From positions 1-34,543 of the forward strand of contig CAKREC010000021.1 in the NCBI GenBank assembly GCA_934316925.1: 34,543 nucleotides of DNA. Reading direction: 5' to 3'. The stretch comes from an uncultured Eubacterium sp. (GTDB lineage Bacteria > Bacillota > Clostridia > Lachnospirales > Lachnospiraceae). A model generated the notes under the pieces. The model was not told the DNA's origin. It searched no databases and was given only the letters and a program-made list of their open reading frames with translations. The position numbers were made by a program, and so were the translations under genes. Of the stretch, positions 1-8,760 are shown in pieces (position 1 is the first letter of the stretch; every line of letters starts with the position of its first letter).

Positions 1-1516
1 CTGCCAGCAACCGCTGTCCTGCCGTAACAAGACGTTCAAACATATCTTCTGCCCGCTTGGTCGATGCCTTCTTTTTCTTCACTGCGATCGGCTGTGTTTC
101 TGCCACAAATTCACCACGGATCAGATCAAAGATCGTACCACTGTATGGTGCACTTGCCACATATCCCTGATCGGTCAGTGTTCTTGCAAACGAATCGCAC
201 ACCTTGTCCTCGCCATGTACCACAAAAACTCTCTTTGGCGGCTGCTCTGTAAAACCATTGATCCATCGTATCAATCCATTTTTATCGGCATGACCGCTGA
301 TTCCGGCAATCTTGGTGATCTTTGCCTTTACCTCAACAACTTCGCCAAACAATCGTACTTCGGTTGCTCCTTCGAGCAGCGCACGTCCCAGTGTACCTGC
401 CGTCTGATAGCCGGCAAATACGATCGTGCTTTCCGGTCTCCACAGATTATGCTTCAGATGGTGCCGGATACGGCCTGCTTCACACATGCCCGATGCCGAC
501 AAGATCACTTTTGGCTGCATATCAAAATTGATCGCCTTACTGTCATCACTGGTGATCGACAATTTCAATCCCGGAAAACCGATCGGATTGATTCCCTTTT
601 CTACCAGCGCTCTCGCCTCTTCGTCAAAACACGAATAGGCATTCTTGCCAAATATATTCGTCGCCTCTACAGCCAATGGGCTGTCCACATATACTTCAAA
701 GTCCGGATGACAGCTTACCAGCTGCTGTTCCTTGATCTGCCGGATAAAATACAGCAGTTCCTGTGTACGGCCTACTGCAAATGACGGGATGACTACATTG
801 CCTCCCTTTTGGAATGTTTCCTGAAAGATCGACGCCAGTTCTCCTACATAATCCGGATCTTCCACTCCATGAAGGCGATCGCCGTATGTCGATTCCATAA
901 CCACATAATCTGCTGCTTTGGTGTACGTCGGGTTGCGCAGGATCGGTTTATTGATATTTCCAATATCACCGGAAAATACAACCGTACGCTGTTCATCCCC
1001 TTCCGTCGCAAACACCTCGATCGAAGATGATCCAAGTAAATGTCCAACATCCGTAAACCGGATCGTCACATGTTCACTGATCGTAATCTTTTTATCATAC
1101 GGACACGGTACCAACAACTGGATCGCACCCATGGCATCTTCCATCGTATATAACGGCTCGTAGGTAGCCCCTCCAGATCGTTTTGCCTTACGATTGCGCC
1201 ATTCTGCCTCAAACTGTTGGATATGAGCACTATCTCTCAACATGATCTGGCTAAGTTCTACCGTAGCTTTGGTTGCATATACGGATCCTCTGAATCCCTT
1301 TGCATACAACATCGGCAGCAAGCCGGTATGATCTATATGTGCATGTGTCAACAGAATATAATCCAACTCTGATGGATTGACCGGAATCTCCTGATTTTCA
1401 AAGATATCCTGTCCCTGCTCCATACCAATGTCAACACAAAACTTCTCATCTGCCATCTGCATATAATGACAACTGCCCGTCACTTCGTGGTCTGCCCCAA
1501 TAAATTCAAGTCTCAT
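1..1516 (-). CDS. beta-CASP family metallo-beta-lactamase RNA nuclease (3' end off window)
   Basis: At least 505 codons are present and the frame is still open at the left edge, so the C-terminus is missing. The N-terminal metallo-beta-lactamase domain shows the zinc motif HAHIDH at residues 58-63, the GHLLGSSS histidine motif and FSGDIG. It is followed by a beta-CASP domain (ASGMCEAGRIRHH) and then the SGHAD segment of an RMMBL domain, ending in a lysine-rich stretch. This order is that of KH-less, YSH1/CPSF-like bacterial mRNA-processing exo- or endonucleases, which are cytoplasmic and di-zinc dependent. The ATG is chosen because GGAGG lies 8 nt upstream. The gene is transcribed alone from the promoter at 1602-1630. 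The exact RNA substrate cannot be told from the sequence. Confidence 0.9.
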   Translation of the reverse strand, partial: MRLEFIGADHEVTGSCHYMQMADEKFCVDIGMEQGQDIFENQEIPVNPSELDYILLTHAHIDHTGLLPMLYAKGFRGSVYATKATVELSQIMLRDSAHIQQFEAEWRNRKAKRSGGATYEPLYTMEDAMGAIQLLVPCPYDKKITISEHVTIRFTDVGHLLGSSSIEVFATEGDEQRTVVFSGDIGNINKPILRNPTYTKAADYVVMESTYGDRLHGVEDPDYVGELASIFQETFQKGGNVVIPSFAVGRTQELLYFIRQIKEQQLVSCHPDFEVYVDSPLAVEATNIFGKNAYSCFDEEARALVEKGINPIGFPGLKLSITSDDSKAINFDMQPKVILSASGMCEAGRIRHHLKHNLWRPESTIVFAGYQTAGTLGRALLEGATEVRLFGEVVEVKAKITKIAGISGHADKNGLIRWINGFTEQPPKRVFVVHGEDKVCDSFARTLTDQGYVASAPYSGTIFDLIRGEFVAETQPIAVKKKKASTKRAEDMFERLVTAGQRLLA

Positions 1517-1601
1517 GATGTCCACCTCCTATTCAGTTGTCCTTCGTCCATTCATCAAAATGCAATTTTATTACCAAAATCACATTTACATCGTTAGGAA
1601 T

Positions 1602-1630
1602 ATTATACTTTATTTCCCTGATTTTGGCAA
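1602..1630 (-). promoter_or_regulatory. sigma-A promoter of the beta-CASP nuclease gene
   Basis: On the minus strand TTGCCA (1625-1630) and TATAAT (1602-1607) are separated by exactly 17 nt. The leader to the ATG at 1516 would be about 80 nt. It lies back to back with the promoter of the carbamate kinase-like gene; an imperfect GGGGT/ACCCC inverted repeat (1643-1666) sits between the two. Confidence 0.75.
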
Positions 1631-1698
1631 TAGTTATCAGCCGGGGTGATGGAACTATCCTACCCCACTTTTTCTGCCGGTATCCATGCAGCTGCCGG

Positions 1699-1727
1699 TT
1701 GAACAATAGAAAATATTTTGGTATAAT
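1699..1727 (+). promoter_or_regulatory. sigma-A promoter of the carbamate kinase-like gene
   Basis: TTGAAC (1699-1704), a 17-nt spacer and a perfect TATAAT (1722-1727) precede the gene by about 60 nt. The ribosome site GGAGG is at 1776-1780, 7 nt before the ATG. Confidence 0.8.
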
Positions 1728-1787
1728 ATAGAAATCAAAATACCTTGAAACAGGGGTTAATTTTAGAAAACACATGGAGGAACTCTT

Positions 1788-2708
1788 ATGAAGGATAAAC
1801 GAATTGTTGTTGCTCTGGGTCGAAATGCTTTTGGTGAAACATTTCCGGAACAGCAGAAAAACGTAAAAAAAGCAGCAGAAGCGATCGCCGACCTCGTAGA
1901 ACAAAAATACCAGATCGTGATCACACACAGCAACGGACCGCAGGTTGGTATGATCCAGACTGCCATGACGGAATTTGCCCGTCTGGATTCCCGCTACACC
2001 GTAGCACCAATGTCACTGTGTGGTGCCATGAGCCAGGGATATATCGGATACGATCTGCAGAACGCGATCCGCACCGAATTATTGAACCGTGGCATTTTCA
2101 AACCAGTTTCCACTGTGATCACACAGGTTCGCGTAGATCCTTTTGACAAAGCATTCAATCACCCTACCAAGGTAATTGGTCGTGTTATGACAAAAGAAGA
2201 AGCGGAAAAAGAAGAAGAAAAAGGAAATCATGTCGTTGCCGAGGGCGATGGATACCGACGCATTATCGCTTCCCCACAGCCTGTTGACATTTATGAGATC
2301 GATGCGATCAAGGCCTTATTGGACGCAAACCAGCTTGTCATCGCTGCTGGTGGCGGTGGTATTCCGGTTATGGAACAGGGAACAACCTTAAAAGGTGCCA
2401 GTGCCGTCATCGAAAAAGACTACACAGCTGCCAAACTGGCCGATATGGTAGATGCTTCCCACTTACTGATCCTGTCCTCCAAAGAGCAGATGACCACTGA
2501 CGACGGAAACCAGACACTTGGCAACCTTACCGTAGCAGAGGCGATCAAGCTGATGGATGAGGGACATTTTGATCCAATCACCACACTGCCAAAAATCGAT
2601 GCCAGTGTATCCTTTGTTTCTTCCGGTGAAGGCAGAACTGCCATTATTACCAAACTGGAAAACGCTTATCAGGGAATCAATGAACGTATGGGAACGATCA
2701 TCAAATAA
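1788..2708 (+). CDS. arcC: carbamate kinase-like amino-acid kinase (divergent)
   Basis: This 306-aa protein has the length and fold signature of carbamate kinase (ATP plus carbamate to carbamoyl phosphate, or the reverse in the ATP-yielding arginine deiminase route). The HSNGPQVG loop is at residues 47-54, a glycine-rich AAGGGG segment is present, and the C-terminal half has the family pattern VIEKD...LPKIDA...GRTAIIT. Two departures are visible. The usual ALGGNA nucleotide loop reads ALGRNA (Arg12). The usual segment with T-x-V-D-x-V and an N-F/Y-G is replaced by SSKEQMTTDDG. No arcA, arcB or carbamoyltransferase gene is adjacent and the gene is monocistronic between its own promoter and a terminator. 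It could be a true carbamate kinase or a YqeA-type paralogue with another substrate. Confidence 0.82.
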   Translation: MKDKRIVVALGRNAFGETFPEQQKNVKKAAEAIADLVEQKYQIVITHSNGPQVGMIQTAMTEFARLDSRYTVAPMSLCGAMSQGYIGYDLQNAIRTELLNRGIFKPVSTVITQVRVDPFDKAFNHPTKVIGRVMTKEEAEKEEEKGNHVVAEGDGYRRIIASPQPVDIYEIDAIKALLDANQLVIAAGGGGIPVMEQGTTLKGASAVIEKDYTAAKLADMVDASHLLILSSKEQMTTDDGNQTLGNLTVAEAIKLMDEGHFDPITTLPKIDASVSFVSSGEGRTAIITKLENAYQGINERMGTIIK

Positions 2709-2730
2709 ATAGATTGATATCTTAAGACCA

Positions 2731-2787
2731 AAAAGGAAGTTCCATCTGCAAGAGACTTTGTATCTCAAGCCAGATGAACTTCCTTTT
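2731..2787. terminator. bidirectional rho-independent terminator
   Basis: AAAAGGAAGTTCCATCTG (2731-2748) pairs with CAGATGAACTTCCTTTT (2771-2787), with a single bulged C. A-runs on one flank and T-runs on the other allow it to end transcripts from both the carbamate kinase-like gene and the long minus-strand operon. Confidence 0.85.
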
Positions 2788-2805
2788 CTATTGAACAATA
2801 TTTTC

Positions 2806-3639
2806 TTATGCTTTCGGATAACGAGTCAGAATAAATGTTCCACTCTTTAAAATCTCATCAAATGCAATCTCACGACCCCAATGCACGGTTCCGTTATAAT
2901 TTCCCTCGGTAACAATGATCGATGACGATTTTTTCTGCAGCACCATAACCGCATGGGAATCATCCAGATAGCGGACAATGTCTCCTACTCGAAGATCCTG
3001 TAATGCCGATTGTGAGATGCTGAGTTTTCTTGCGGGAAGATTGCCAAATGCACCATCGCTGAGCATAAAGATAAATCCCATGCATCCCGCACCTCCTGTC
3101 CAGATCCCACCGTTCCAGTTGTAACTGTTTTTGTTCGTCCAGGCGGTTCCCTCCGGATAGTTGCTCTGAAAAGCCATGATCTTCTGATAAGCAGATTCTT
3201 CTGTGACCGATGCCGTATCGGTTTTGGTCCCTGCAGTTCCACCGGAATCTGCCCCGATTGCACTTGTCGAAGACGAGGATGCCTTGTTTCCGGAAGTAGA
3301 AGTACTTGCTTTTTTCGCCACAACCGTCACCTTACAGGTGAATCGTTTTGTCTTTCCCTTTCCTTTCACAGTCGCTGTGATCGTAGCTTTTCCTGTTTTC
3401 TTTGCTTTTACAACGCCTTTTCCAGACACTGATGCAATCTTTTTGTTGGAACTTTTCCATTTAACTTTTGCTTTTGTTCCTTTTACTTTCAATTTCTTTT
3501 TGCTGCCTTTTGTAATGGTCAGTTTCGTTTTAGATAACCTGACTTTTGCAGCTGCCTGCGCCGGTACCGGTAATGCCATGCTGATCACCAACGCACCACT
3601 TAACATTCCTACTGTAATTTTACGAATCTGTTTTTTCAT
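2806..3639 (-). CDS. secreted Ig-like domain protein with papain-like (CHAP/NlpC-type) amidase domain
   Basis: The 277-aa product begins with a Sec signal peptide (residues 1-30, ending AQAA). A Big_2-type Ig-like domain follows (about 33-107), very lysine rich, and then a Ser/Thr/Gly linker (about 110-145). The C-terminal domain (about 148-277) contains GGAGCMGF with Cys186 and DDSHAVMV with His229, the order expected of a papain-like peptidoglycan amidase or peptidase; Asn247 could be the third residue. It probably acts on the cell wall, with the basic Ig-like domain holding anionic wall polymer. The ATG has AGGAGG 5 nt upstream. It is the last gene of the twelve-gene operon, 27 nt after the MATE gene. 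The catalytic assignment is by motif only. Confidence 0.72.
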   Translation of the reverse strand: MKKQIRKITVGMLSGALVISMALPVPAQAAAKVRLSKTKLTITKGSKKKLKVKGTKAKVKWKSSNKKIASVSGKGVVKAKKTGKATITATVKGKGKTKRFTCKVTVVAKKASTSTSGNKASSSSTSAIGADSGGTAGTKTDTASVTEESAYQKIMAFQSNYPEGTAWTNKNSYNWNGGIWTGGAGCMGFIFMLSDGAFGNLPARKLSISQSALQDLRVGDIVRYLDDSHAVMVLQKKSSSIIVTEGNYNGTVHWGREIAFDEILKSGTFILTRYPKA

Positions 3640-3666
3640 ATATCCTCCTGTCCGACAGTCTCCTGC

Positions 3667-5007
3667 CTAAATCGAAATCAAATCTCCCTTCCATTTTCCG
3701 CGTGCATAGAAGGCCAGCGACAATACCGTGGAGATCACCCAGCCAACCGGCCATGCCAGCCAGATCCCCATACTTCCCCAGACAGCTGAAAAAGCAAATG
3801 CCAGTACCACTCTGAGGATCAGATCGGTAAATGTACTGATCATAAAACTTGACATTGCGCTTGCACCTCTAAGGAGCCCATCGGCAACCAGTTTGATGGA
3901 AATAGCCAGATAAAATGGCGATAATACATGTAAATACAACACGCCACTTTCCATCGCTTCTCCGGAAACATTTTCCAGAAATAAGCTCATCGCATGTTTG
4001 CCAAAACATAAATAAACAGTAAGAACTACTGCCGCGATCAAAAGCACCATCTGCGTTCCGGCAAAAAAGCCTTTTTTAACACGATCCAGCTTACCGGCGC
4101 CTATATTCTGGGCGGTGAAACTGGATACGCCATTTCCAATCGTTGAAAATGATGTGATCGCAAAATTGTTCAGTTTGACGGCTGCGGAATATCCTGCCAG
4201 CACTCCAGAACCAAAGCTGTTGACCAGACCCTGAATAAACAGGTTACCTACCGAAACAAAACTCTGTTGCAATATACTTGGCACTGCGATCCGGCAGATC
4301 TTGCGAAACATCGCCATGGAAAACCGCGCCGTTGGTCTTCCCGTCGTTTGTATTTTAGCAATTCTTTGCGCCAAAAACAAGACTGCTAATATACAGGCGA
4401 TCCCCTGGGCAATAAAAGTAGCCCACGCAACACCGGCAACGCCAAATCCAAAGACTGCCACAAAAATGTAATCCAATACAATGTTGCCAACAGAAGATCC
4501 AATCAAAAAGTATAGCGGCGTGCGGGAATCTCCGAGGGAAGTAAACACTCCCGTGGAAACATTGTACAAAAACAGGAACAATAGTCCCAGAATGTATATC
4601 CGCAAATACAGATCGCCCTGATAAAATATATCTTCTGGTGTGTGCATTGCTCTTAAGAGCGGTCTTGACAAGATCAACCCCAGCACAGTAAGAAGCAATG
4701 ATACCACAGTACTGGCGATCATGGTCGTAGAAACGGCAGTCTTCATCTTCCGATACTGCCCGCCTCCAAAATACTGTGAAATGACGACTGCACATCCGAT
4801 GTTACTTCCCACTGCAATCGCCATAAATATCATCGTGATCGGATAAGAGGCCCCTACTGCCGCCAATGCTGACTCACCGGCATATTTGCCCGCGATCGCA
4901 CTGTCTGCCAGATTATACATCTGTTGGAATATAACACTGACAAACATTGGTAGTGTAAACTGCCATAAGGTTTTTCTTACATTTCCTTCCGCCAGATTTC
5001 GAACCAT
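3667..5007 (-). CDS. MATE family multidrug/cation antiporter
   Basis: This 446-aa, highly hydrophobic protein has about twelve membrane segments in two homologous six-helix halves. The N-terminus MVRNLAEGNVRKTLWQF leads into the FVSVIFQQMYNLADSA helix typical of the DinF/NorM-like MATE exporters of Firmicutes, and full family length is reached. These proteins exchange Na+ or H+ for organic cations or lipid-linked substrates across the cytoplasmic membrane. The start has a purine-rich AGAGGAAAAAC site. It lies 14 nt downstream of the small DUF6472-like gene and appears co-transcribed. The substrate is unknown; position inside an envelope/export operon suggests a drug or an envelope metabolite. 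Confidence 0.9.
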   Translation of the reverse strand: MVRNLAEGNVRKTLWQFTLPMFVSVIFQQMYNLADSAIAGKYAGESALAAVGASYPITMIFMAIAVGSNIGCAVVISQYFGGGQYRKMKTAVSTTMIASTVVSLLLTVLGLILSRPLLRAMHTPEDIFYQGDLYLRIYILGLLFLFLYNVSTGVFTSLGDSRTPLYFLIGSSVGNIVLDYIFVAVFGFGVAGVAWATFIAQGIACILAVLFLAQRIAKIQTTGRPTARFSMAMFRKICRIAVPSILQQSFVSVGNLFIQGLVNSFGSGVLAGYSAAVKLNNFAITSFSTIGNGVSSFTAQNIGAGKLDRVKKGFFAGTQMVLLIAAVVLTVYLCFGKHAMSLFLENVSGEAMESGVLYLHVLSPFYLAISIKLVADGLLRGASAMSSFMISTFTDLILRVVLAFAFSAVWGSMGIWLAWPVGWVISTVLSLAFYARGKWKGDLISI

Positions 5008-5021
5008 GTTTTTCCTCTTTT

Positions 5022-5195
5022 CTAATTCTGTTTTCTAACAATCTTATACTCATCATCCGTCTGATAAAATGGGCAGCTGTCGTAAGAAGAGCTTAAAAAA
5101 TGAGCCATCTCATCTTCATCCAGATTTACCTCACACTCGCCGTACCCATCATCATCTAAAATATAAAAAGCACAGAACTCACAGTTTGTTATCAT
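5022..5195 (-). CDS. 57-aa cysteine-rich protein, DUF6472-like
   Basis: The short acidic protein MITNCEFCAFY... has Cys5, Cys8, Cys21 and Cys41, spaced as a probable small zinc-binding fold, and a run of acidic residues. It matches what I remember of the DUF6472 small proteins of Clostridia, whose role is unknown. The start codon overlaps the stop codon of the PAP2 gene (ATGA), which points to translational coupling and argues that this is the true start rather than any longer frame on the same strand. A GGAG site sits inside the end of the upstream gene. The MATE gene follows after 14 nt. Confidence 0.75.
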   Translation of the reverse strand: MITNCEFCAFYILDDDGYGECEVNLDEDEMAHFLSSSYDSCPFYQTDDEYKIVRKQN

Positions 5196-5737
5196 GCCAT
5201 TTCTCCTTTTCCCATCTTTCTCACAACCAGATATTTCGCTGCAAGTGCAAGAAGGATCCCAAATAAGCATCCGGCAAGAATATCCGTCGGATAATGCACA
5301 TAAAAATACAGTCTGGTCACCGCCATGATCACAGCAAGAACAATCGCTCCAATTCCCCAGCTCCGTTTCCAGGCAAATACACTGAACGCAGCGGCAAATG
5401 ATGACATGGTGTGTCCGGAAGGAAAGGAATAATCTTTCGGGATCGCGATCAGCATCTCCATATCCGGATTTCTCCAACATGGTCTTGGCCTTGCTACCAG
5501 ATGCTTTAATAATCCATTTCCAAAGATCAGACAAAAGATCAGCGAAAGCAACACCGTAATGCCAATTGTCCGCGTTTTCTTCCTGATGGTCAAAAATAAC
5601 CCCAGGCAGATCCAGATCAAGCCGGCCTCGCCCAAAAATGTGATCACTTTAAAGATTGGCGTAAGCACCGGATTATGTATATTTTGAAAAAACTGCAATA
5701 TCACTGTGTCAAATATTTCAATCATACTATGTCCCAT
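5192..5737 (-). CDS. PAP2 family membrane phosphatase
   Basis: This 181-aa membrane protein has about five or six hydrophobic segments and the three phosphatase signatures of the type 2 phosphatidic acid phosphatase family: K78-x6-R85-P86, PSGH at 106-109, and R142-x5-H148-x3-D152. Such enzymes dephosphorylate lipid phosphates such as undecaprenyl pyrophosphate or phosphatidate at the outer face of the membrane. In an operon with a polymer flippase and a glycerophosphotransferase, recycling of undecaprenyl pyrophosphate is an attractive but unproven role. The gene starts 1 nt after the stop of the GHL10 gene. Met5 is an alternative start because GGGA lies about 6 nt before it, while the first ATG has only a weak A-rich site. 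Confidence 0.88.
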   Translation of the reverse strand: MGHSMIEIFDTVILQFFQNIHNPVLTPIFKVITFLGEAGLIWICLGLFLTIRKKTRTIGITVLLSLIFCLIFGNGLLKHLVARPRPCWRNPDMEMLIAIPKDYSFPSGHTMSSFAAAFSVFAWKRSWGIGAIVLAVIMAVTRLYFYVHYPTDILAGCLFGILLALAAKYLVVRKMGKGEMA

Positions 5738-5738
5738 C

Positions 5739-7010
5739 TTATTTTTTCTTTTTGATCGTCACCCTGCATACTTTGGTAATCTTTCCAAAGGTTGCATAGA
5801 TTTTGACTTTTCCTTTTCTTCTTGCCTTTATCTTACCACTTTTCGTAACAACAGCGATCCTCCGATTGCTCGAACGATACCGCACTTTTCCTTTCATACG
5901 GGTCAGTGACACACTGGTTTTTAAACGGTAACTCTTTCCGGTCTTTAACGTCACTTTCTTTTTACTGATCTTCAACGTTCCCACTTCGCTGAGATAATTT
6001 TTAACTTCTTTCCAAGTACTGCTGCGGTACAGATTGGTAAAAGCAAACAGCACATAGCCTTCGGTGTTTCCTGACTTGATCATCTTGAGCTGGGAACGGA
6101 TATTATCTGAACGCTTCGACCAGCCCGGATCCAGCGTCAGGCTTTCACCTGCTTTATATAAAGCCAGACCAATATACATCGGTATATCAAGCTGATTGAG
6201 CGAACGCCATTTTTTCAAACGTTCTTGAAACAACTTGGTCTTTTTCCCATTTAGATAGTAGCAGTCAGACCAATAGATCTGAGGCACGATATAATCCACA
6301 TATCCCGGCACAGACATCCATGTTTTCACATCCGCTCCGATCGCTTCACAATAAGAAATGTCACCAGCCGGACTGATCCCAAATTTAAGCTTCTTTGCCG
6401 CCACCACATCATGGACTTCCTTTACCATCGTATTAACGGTGTTCATTTTCTGGGTTTTCGAAACCTTATTGTATTTCTTATCATTTTTCGGATAAAAATA
6501 ATCGTCAAAATGAATACCATCTACATCGTAATTATCGATAATCTCTTTTACCTGAGACACAATACGCTCTCTTGTACTGTCCTGACCCGGATCCAGTATT
6601 TTTTCCGGAGTCTTGCGATAAGGATTGAGCCAGGCATGGAAGGACAAGCCATACCGATGTGCGCTGCTTACAAGAATTGCCAATGGATCATAGGAAAGCG
6701 CCTTTCCTGTGGTCGTCATCTTCTTGCTCCATCCTACGATCTTCGACGGATAGATCGCATCATCATAAGATCGGACATGAAAATACACCGTGTTGCATCC
6801 ATTGCTCTTAACCTGTTTAAACAGGCGATTGACATTGGTTCGAAATGTCGCTTCCTCTTTGTCCTGCAGACCCAGTTCTTCATACTCAAAGCATGAGATC
6901 CAGACACCTCTCGTACTGAGGCTTCCTGCCTTTGCTGTGTTTCCATGACCAGCCGACAGTATTCCCAAAAAACATGCCATCAACATAACAATCCAAAATT
7001 TTCTTTTCAC
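5739..7010 (-). CDS. secreted GHL10-type glycoside hydrolase with C-terminal Ig-like domain
   Basis: I choose the GTG at 7010, giving 423 aa, because GGGGG lies 6 nt upstream and the product then starts with a clean signal peptide (KRKFWIVMLMACFLGILSAG, processed near residue 28). An upstream extension would overlap the preceding ABC gene without a ribosome site. Residues 32-340 form a TIM-barrel domain of the GHL10/DUF187 type, with RGVWIS, NTVYFHVRSYDDA and DGIHFDDYFYP (164-174), where Asp164/Asp169/Asp170 are likely active-site residues. Residues 346-420 form a basic Ig-like domain of the same kind as in the amidase gene of this operon. Family members act on peptidoglycan or other wall glycans outside the cell; the precise bond is unknown. 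Confidence 0.82.
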   Translation of the reverse strand: MKRKFWIVMLMACFLGILSAGHGNTAKAGSLSTRGVWISCFEYEELGLQDKEEATFRTNVNRLFKQVKSNGCNTVYFHVRSYDDAIYPSKIVGWSKKMTTTGKALSYDPLAILVSSAHRYGLSFHAWLNPYRKTPEKILDPGQDSTRERIVSQVKEIIDNYDVDGIHFDDYFYPKNDKKYNKVSKTQKMNTVNTMVKEVHDVVAAKKLKFGISPAGDISYCEAIGADVKTWMSVPGYVDYIVPQIYWSDCYYLNGKKTKLFQERLKKWRSLNQLDIPMYIGLALYKAGESLTLDPGWSKRSDNIRSQLKMIKSGNTEGYVLFAFTNLYRSSTWKEVKNYLSEVGTLKISKKKVTLKTGKSYRLKTSVSLTRMKGKVRYRSSNRRIAVVTKSGKIKARRKGKVKIYATFGKITKVCRVTIKKKK

Positions 7011-7026
7011 AATATCCCCCTTTTCT

Positions 7027-8760
7027 TTATGACCATTGCGCCTGAACCATTGTTTTGTAAAAACCACCTTGTTCCATCAACTGCTGATGATCGCCTTGCT
7101 CAATGATCGCACCATCTTTCATGACCAGGATCACATCTGCCTTTTGTATTGTCGACAGACGATGTGCCACAATAAAACTCGTGCGGCCTTTCATCATCGT
7201 CTCAAACGCCTGCTGGATCTTCATTTCGGTTCGCGTGTCGATCGAAGATGTAGCTTCATCCAGGATCAGCATCGGTGGAAGACACAACATAACTCTGGTA
7301 ATACAAAGCAACTGTTTTTGTCCGGCAGAAAGATTTCCGCCAGCCTCACTGATCACTGTATCATAACCTTGTGGCAATCTTTTGATAAAACTGTGAGCAT
7401 GACTCGCTTTTGCCGCTGCGATCACTTCCTCTTTCGTAGCATCTTCTTTTCCCATAATGATATTTTCCATGATCGTGCCTTTTTTCAGCCAGGTTTCCTG
7501 TAACACCATACCAAACTGACGGCGCAGATTTTCTCTCGACACCTCACGAATGTCGGTTCCATCGATCCGTATAGATCCCTCATCTACATCATAGAAGCGC
7601 ATCAACAGGTTGATGAATGTCGTTTTTCCACATCCTGTCGGTCCTACGATCGCAATACGCTGTCCCGGTTTCACATGAAGGTTGAAATCCTCGATCAGCC
7701 GGCGTTCCTTATCATAGGAAAATGCTACATGCTCAATGTCAACCTGACCGCGTACTTCGCGTTCCAAAGTATCTTCTGTTTCCGTCTCCGGCTCGATCTC
7801 TTCATCGATCAGAGAAAGAAGTCTTGCGGCACAGGCGATCGCATTTTGCAGTTCTGTAACCACCCCTGAAATTTCATTAAATGGTTTGGTATACTGGTTT
7901 GCGTAAGACAAAAAACAAGATAACTGACCTACCGTAATCCCACCATGTATTGCAAAAATAGCGCCAAAAATTCCGACGCTGGCATAAACCAAACTGTTTA
8001 CAAATCTCGTTGCCGGATTTGTGATTGATGAGAAGAAAATACCTTTCTGGGAATATTCCTGCAGTTTTTCATTGATCTCATCAAACGTGTCTAACACTTC
8101 ATCCTCTTCTCCAAAGGACTGTACGACTTTCTGATTGCCGATCATCTCCTCGATCAACGCTGTCTGCCGTCCCCTTGCCTCTGACTGCAAACGGAACATC
8201 TGATAGGTCCGCTTCGCAATAAAACTTGCCACAAACAAAGATACCGGCGTCACAACAACAACGACGATCGTGATCGGAACACTGACACTGAGCATAAATC
8301 CCAGCGTACCAAGAATGGTTACGACACCACTGAACAACTGGGTAAATCCCATCAGCAATCCATCCGCGAACTGATCCGCATCTGCGATCACACGACTGAC
8401 GATCTCGCCCTGCGGATGAGCATCCAAAAAGGACAACGGAAGTTTTTCGATCCTCTCAAAAGCATCCTGCCGAATATCCTGAACAACACCATATGTGATC
8501 TTGTTATTGCAGATATTCATGATCCAGCTGGCGATGGTTGTTAACCCGATCGACAACGCAATCTTTTTTAAAACTGCAAATACCGCGTCAAAATCGACCT
8601 GATTTTTTCCAATAATACTGTCGATCGCATTTCCTGTTAAAATTGGTATATACAATGTAAATGCCACGGAGGCAACCGCAAAGACCAGAGACAGAGACAA
8701 ATACAAGCCATACTTTTTTATATAACTTAACACTCGTTTTATCGTTTCTTTCTGCGTCAT
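7027..8760 (-). CDS. heterodimeric ABC exporter subunit, consensus ATPase site
   Basis: This 577-aa half-transporter has an N-terminal six-helix exporter domain (about 15-310) and an ATPase domain with Walker A GPTGCGKT (373-380), signature LSAGQ (477-481), Walker B LILDE with catalytic Glu502, and switch His533. Its start codon shares one base with the stop codon of the preceding subunit (TAATG), so the two are translated together. It carries the intact catalytic Glu and His but a changed signature motif (LSAGQ instead of LSGGQ), the pattern of the TM288/BmrD-like member of asymmetric pairs. It probably exports drugs or lipids; the operon suggests envelope-active compounds. Confidence 0.92.
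   Translation of the reverse strand: MTQKETIKRVLSYIKKYGLYLSLSLVFAVASVAFTLYIPILTGNAIDSIIGKNQVDFDAVFAVLKKIALSIGLTTIASWIMNICNNKITYGVVQDIRQDAFERIEKLPLSFLDAHPQGEIVSRVIADADQFADGLLMGFTQLFSGVVTILGTLGFMLSVSVPITIVVVVVTPVSLFVASFIAKRTYQMFRLQSEARGRQTALIEEMIGNQKVVQSFGEEDEVLDTFDEINEKLQEYSQKGIFFSSITNPATRFVNSLVYASVGIFGAIFAIHGGITVGQLSCFLSYANQYTKPFNEISGVVTELQNAIACAARLLSLIDEEIEPETETEDTLEREVRGQVDIEHVAFSYDKERRLIEDFNLHVKPGQRIAIVGPTGCGKTTFINLLMRFYDVDEGSIRIDGTDIREVSRENLRRQFGMVLQETWLKKGTIMENIIMGKEDATKEEVIAAAKASHAHSFIKRLPQGYDTVISEAGGNLSAGQKQLLCITRVMLCLPPMLILDEATSSIDTRTEMKIQQAFETMMKGRTSFIVAHRLSTIQKADVILVMKDGAIIEQGDHQQLMEQGGFYKTMVQAQWS

Noticed and set aside
1533..1966. Minus-strand open frames opposite the start of the carbamate kinase-like gene
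   Set aside because: They cross the divergent promoters and a real gene, have no ribosome site and show low-complexity, non-protein-like content.
3203..3670. A 155-codon plus-strand open frame
   Set aside because: It is the mirror of the lysine-rich Ig-like gene: Lys/Thr codons on one strand give Phe/Val/Ala on the other. No ribosome site.
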